Source of the DNA: Cellulomonas sp. 73-92
GTDB taxonomy: Bacteria > Actinomycetota > Actinomycetes > Actinomycetales > Cellulomonadaceae
NCBI RefSeq assembly: GCF_001898175.1
Contig: NZ_MKTH01000002.1
Location: 80,097 to 144,096 of the forward strand
DNA: 64,000 nucleotides
Direction: 5' to 3'
Of the stretch, positions 60,189 through 64,000 are shown one piece after another. The position numbers were made by a program, and so were the translations under genes. The notes below the pieces were generated by a model. It ran no database searches. It worked only from the letters and a program-made list of their open reading frames with translations, and was not told the origin of the DNA. Numbering within the stretch: the first letter of the stretch is position 1; each line of letters begins with the position of its first letter.

Positions 60189-60428
60189 CTACTTCAATTT
60201 CGTGAAGAAGCCGAGCGAACCCGGGACCTTGCCCTTCGACGTCTGCCGCACCGCGCGCACCGCCGGCGAGTACAACCCCAACCGATACTTGGCCCGCTGC
60301 TTGACGCGGCTGGGTTTGATCCACGCCTGCACCTGGCTGATCCCCGCCTGGCGCTTGACCCGGCGCTTCGCCGCTGTCACTCCGAGCAACGTGGCCAGCG
60401 ACGGCTTGCGATACCGGACGAGCTTCAC
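60189..60428 (-). CDS. Small basic hypothetical protein
   Basis: 79 aa, Lys/Arg-rich (MKLVRYRKPSLATLLGVTAAKRRVKRQAG...GFFTKLK). I recall similar small proteins with the KPSLxTLLGVTxAKRRxKR motif in actinobacteria, of unknown function. Convergent with vapC. No TM helix. Moderately confident that it is coding. Confidence 0.6.
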   Translation of the reverse strand: MKLVRYRKPSLATLLGVTAAKRRVKRQAGISQVQAWIKPSRVKQRAKYRLGLYSPAVRAVRQTSKGKVPGSLGFFTKLK

Positions 60429-60541
60429 ATCGCGATCCTGGCACCGGCCTCCGACGACGAGCAGGTGAGATTCGGCCTTCCGGGCGACATCCGGCGCAGG
60501 GCCGACCGTTGGGAACCACCCGCCGTCCTACGCTGAGGCCC

Positions 60542-63308
60542 ATGCCCGCCGACGCGTTGCGCCTGCCTGCCGAGGCGCGCGCCCGGGCGCTCATCGACCA
60601 GCAGCTGACAGCCGCCGGCTGGGTGGTGCAGGACCGCAAGGACCTCAACCTGTTCACCGGCGAGGGGCAGGCCGTCCGTGAGGCGGTGATGGCGCCGGGC
60701 CACGGCCGGGCGGACTACCTGCTGTACGTGGACAAGAAGGTCGTCGGCGCGATCGAGGCCAAGCCCGAGGGCACGCCGCTGTCAGGGGTGGAATGGCAGT
60801 CGGCGATGTACGCCACCGGTCTGCCGGAGTTTCACCGCTCCCGCGCGGTCGAGGTCGGCGGCCGCCTGCCGTTCGTCTTCGAGGGCGTCGGGCAGCGAGA
60901 CGCACTTCACCAACGGCTTCGACCCCGAGCCGCGGGCACGTCTGCTGCGCGGCGGCTTCCCGCAGCCGGCCACCTTGGCGCGCATCGTCCGGGCCGCGCA
61001 CGACGACCCCGACAACCCCACTTGGCGGGCCAAGGTCCGCCACCTGCCGCCCCTCGACGTCGCCGGGTTGCGCGACGCGCAGGTCGACGCCATCCGCGGT
61101 GTCGAACGGTCGCTGGCCGCCCAGCAGCACTCGCGCTCGCTGGTGCAGATGGCCACCGGCGCCGGCAAGACGTACACCGCGGTCACCCTGGCCTACCGGC
61201 TGCTGAAGTTCGGCGGCTTCAACCGGGTGCTGTTCCTGGTGGATCGTCGGACGCTCGGCGAGCAGGCCAAGAGCGAGTTCATGAACTACCGCACGCCCGA
61301 CGACGGTCGCCGGTTCACCGAGATCTACCCGGTCGACATGCTCACCTCAGCCGGGATGCTGGCCTCGACCTCGGTGGCGATCTCCACGATCCAGCGGGTC
61401 TACAAGGTGCTGGCCGGCGGCGAGGCACCCGACTACGACGATCCCGCGCTGGACGGCTGGACCCCGGACACCCCGGTCACGGTCGGCTACAGCCAGGCGC
61501 TGCCGCCGGAGGCGTTCGACCTGATCGTCGTCGACGAGGCGCACCGCTCCATCTACGGGTCGTGGCGCGCGGTGCTGGAGTATTTCGACGCGCACGTCGT
61601 CGGCCTGACCGCGACGCCGGGCAAGCAGACGCTCGGCTTCTTCGAGCAGAACCTCGTCGCCGAGTACACCTACCCGCGGTCGGTGGCCGACGGGGTCAAC
61701 GTCGACTTCGACGTCTACCGTATCCGCACCCAGGTCACCGAGCAGGGCGCCAGCATCGAGGCCGGCACCACCGTCCCGGTCGTCGACCGGCGCACCCGCC
61801 GCCAGCGCTACGAAACGCTCGACGAGGACCTCGACTACACCGCACCCCAGCTGGACCGCGCCGTGACCGCACGGGGTCAGATCCGCCTGGTGCTCGAGAC
61901 CTTTCGCGACCGGCTGTTCACCGAGATCTTCCCCGGCCGGTCCGTGGTGCCCAAGACGCTGATCTTCGCCAAGGACGACGCTCACGCCGAGGAGGTCGTC
62001 ACCCTGGTGCGCGAGGTGTTCGGCAAGGGCAACGACTTCGCCGCCAAGATCACCTACACCGCTACCGACGCCAAGGGCGAGCTGCAGGCGCTGCGCACCT
62101 CCCCCGCCCTGCGCGTGGCCGTGACAGTCGACATGATCGCCACCGGCACCGACGTCAAACCCCTGGAATGCGTGTTCTTCCTGCGCGACGTGCAGTCGGC
62201 CCGCTACTTCGAGCAGATGCGCGGACGCGGCGTGCGCACCATCACGCCGGCCGACTTCCAGGCCGTCACCCCCGACGCCACCGAGAAGACCCGGTTCGTC
62301 ATCGTCGACGCCGTCGGGGTGACCGAGCACTCCTTCGTCGACCCGCCCCTGGACCGGATCAAGTCCATCTCGCTCAAGCAGCTCCTCGACAAGGCCGCCA
62401 CGCTGACGCTGACCGAGGCCGAGACGGCGACGCTCGCCTCCCGGTTGTCCGCACTGGAGCTGCAGCTGACGCCCGACGAACGCACCGAACTCGACCACGT
62501 CGCAGGCACCCCACTGCGCGACGTTATCCGTGGCCTGGTCGACGCCGTCGACCCCGACCGGCAGGCCGCCGCCCTCGCCGACAACCCTCTCCTTCCGAGT
62601 GAGACGGTCCTGGCAGGGCTGCTCGAGGAGGCGATCACGCCGCTGGCCGCCAACCCGGAGCTGCGCGCCCGCATCCTCGAGCTGCGCCAGACCCACGACC
62701 GCGTCATCGACCAGGTCACCGCCGACGTCCTGCTGGACGCCCACGGCGTCGTCGACCCCACCCGCGCCAAGTCCATCGTCGAGTCCTGGCGTGCCTACCT
62801 CGACGAGCACCGCGACGAGATCACCGCCATCCAGATCGCCGGCGAGGCCAAGACCCGCGCCATCCCGTTCGGCGCGATCAAGGAGCTCGCCGACCGCATC
62901 GCCCGCCCGCCCCACAACTGGACCGTCGACACCGTCTGGCACGCCTACGAAGCCGTCGAGGCCGGCACCGTGCGCCACAACGACAAGGCCCGCCTCACCG
63001 ACCTCGTCTCCCTGCTGCGCTACACCTTCGGCGCCGACGACGAGCTCATCCCCTACGCCGACAAGGTCCACCGGCGCTACACCGGCTGGCTCGCCCAGCA
63101 GCAACAGGCCGGCGTCGCGTACTCCCCCGTCGAACGCTGGTGGCTCGACCGCATGGCCGAAGTCATCGCCTCCTCCGCCACCCTGACCGACGACGACCTC
63201 GACTCCGCCCCCTTCACCGAGAAGGGCGGCATCGACGGCGCCCTGCGCGACCTCGGACCCAAGACCGAAACCCTCATCACCCAGCTCAACCAGGAACTCA
63301 CCGCATGA
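60542..63308 (+). pseudogene. hsdR: Type I restriction enzyme R subunit, frameshifted near 60890
   Basis: About 920 codons. N-terminal nuclease domain (LIDQQLTAAGWVVQDRKDLNLF, RADYLLYVDKKVVGAIEAKPEGT), DEAD-type translocase (MATGAGKTYTAVTLAYRL, VVDEAHRSIYG, GLTATPG, ATGTDVKPLECV, QMRGRGVRT) and an EcoEI-like C-terminus. After LPFVFEGVG the frame breaks: continuation (GSETHFTNGFDPEPRARLL) lies in the frame reached by dropping one G of the GGG run at 60890-60892. This could be a real mutation, phase variation or a sequencing error. If the error is technical the enzyme is complete. Stop overlaps the hsdS start (ATGA). Confidence 0.88.
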
Positions 63309-64000
63309 CGACACTTCCCGACGGTTGGCGCGCCGAAGAACTGGGATCGATTTGTCGGGTCTACTCTGGCGCAACTCCAAAGACGTCGGTCGCTGAGTAC
63401 TGGGGTAACGATGTCCCTTGGGTAACGCCGGCAGACTTGGCGCGTGACCGTTCGCAGGCTCTTTCACACGGCGCACGGGGTCTCAGTTGGAGTGGTTACC
63501 GCTCTTGTGCCGCGCAACTGGTGCCGCGCGGCTCCGTTGTGGTTAGTTCTCGGGCGCCAATCGGCTATGTGGCGATCGCTGGTGCGGAACTCGCGACGAA
63601 CCAAGGGTGCAAGACCGCGGCACCACCCGGGTACCTCGACTCCAAATACTTGTACTGGTACCTCGTGCACTCCAAGCCAGACCTCGAAGCACGGGCAAGC
63701 GGAACAACCTTCAAGGAGATTTCCGGCAAGGAGTTCGGCCGGACCGTCCTAAGGTTCCCCGACCTTGACAAGCAGCGGCAGATCGTCGACACCCTCGAAG
63801 ACCACCTCTCCCGCCTCGACGCCGCAGCAACCGACCTCGCAGCCGTTCGCCTGCGAAGGGATCGTCTCGCTCAAGCGGCGGCGGATGAGTTGTGGACGAG
63901 GTCAGCAGCGAGCGCCCCATCTCGTCGCCTCAGCCCGGATCCGCCGGGGTGCTTTCGTGAGGGGTCGGGGTCCGGCTTTCGTGCCGGTTTGGGTGTGGGG
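63305..64000 (+). CDS. hsdS: Type I restriction specificity subunit (3' end outside window)
   Basis: The frame from ATG at 63305 stays open for 232 codons to the window end. It begins LPDGWRAEELGSICRVYSGATPKTS, WVTPADL, then PRGSVVVSSRAPIGYVAIA and KYLYWYL, the first target-recognition domain, followed by LRFPDLDKQRQIVDTLEDHLSRLDAA, the conserved coiled-coil spacer. It determines the DNA site cut and methylated by the complex. Codon use is visibly less GC-biased than in neighbours, as usual for horizontally shuffled hsdS. After about 63925 the sequence becomes simple and no longer looks like HsdS. hsdM is not in the window. Confidence 0.85.
   Translation, partial: MTTLPDGWRAEELGSICRVYSGATPKTSVAEYWGNDVPWVTPADLARDRSQALSHGARGLSWSGYRSCAAQLVPRGSVVVSSRAPIGYVAIAGAELATNQGCKTAAPPGYLDSKYLYWYLVHSKPDLEARASGTTFKEISGKEFGRTVLRFPDLDKQRQIVDTLEDHLSRLDAAATDLAAVRLRRDRLAQAAADELWTRSAASAPSRRLSPDPPGCFREGSGSGFRAGLGVG

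Overview
The window reads as chromosome of a high-GC Gram-positive actinobacterium, probably Micrococcales (Cellulomonas or a relative). The coding density is high, third codon positions are almost all G or C, and the actinobacterial respiratory set (qcrCAB, ctaE, ctaC-ctaD-ctaF) is present. There are also actinobacteria-only families (DUF3043, DUF4191, a WhiB-like protein) and many leaderless genes. From memory, the order PASTA kinase, class II DAHP synthase, acyltransferase, trpD, ctaE-qcrCAB, ctaC, erpA, glycerate kinase, DUF3043, pepA, lpd/sucB, TIGR01777, lipB-lipA, DUF4191, RDD, glnA broadly follows the mycobacterial Rv2176-Rv2220 segment, which supports the core calls.

Layout. 1-14.0 kb: a LysM transglycosylase cut by the window edge, a PASTA Ser/Thr kinase, the pair PPi-phosphofructokinase and class II DAHP synthase, PlsC, ROK glucokinase, a long-chain acyl-CoA synthetase, a NYN-domain protein and a DEDD-exonuclease/GIY-YIG protein. 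14-20.6 kb: trpD with a receiver-domain protein, ctaE-qcrCAB, and superoxide dismutase. 20.7-25.5 kb: a LacI regulator, a large secreted two-domain esterase and a methyltransferase. 25.5-31.8 kb: ctaC-ctaD-ctaF, a cysteine-desulfurase-like protein lacking its PLP lysine, TusA, ErpA and glycerate kinase. 31.8-45.3 kb: nadA, pyrD, pepA, lpd-sucB and membrane proteins of unknown role. 45.3-51.3 kb: lipoate genes and glnA.

51.28-59.36 kb is an integrated element of about 8 kb. It lies between two perfect 27-bp copies of the glnA 3' end. It carries a tyrosine integrase, an excisionase-like protein, a putative replication initiator gene with four palindromic iterons inside its coding sequence, a WhiB-like regulator, an HK97-type capsid gene and a short tape-measure gene. 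No terminase, portal or lysis gene is visible. It looks like a phage satellite or a strongly reduced prophage. The hairpin that probably terminated glnA now lies beyond the right att copy. 59.5-64 kb is further accessory DNA: a VapBC-type toxin-antitoxin pair and type I restriction genes (hsdR with an apparent +1 frameshift, and hsdS running off the window).

Regulatory signals stand out. About 18 genes start 6-8 nt after a -10-like hexamer, the arrangement expected for leaderless mRNAs. A perfect match to the DosR/DevR hypoxia box (GGGACT-WW-AGTCCC) lies upstream of ctaC, with weaker relatives upstream of ctaE-qcrCAB and in tandem upstream of lipA and the divergent flavodoxin. A GlnR-type half-site pair lies upstream of glnA.
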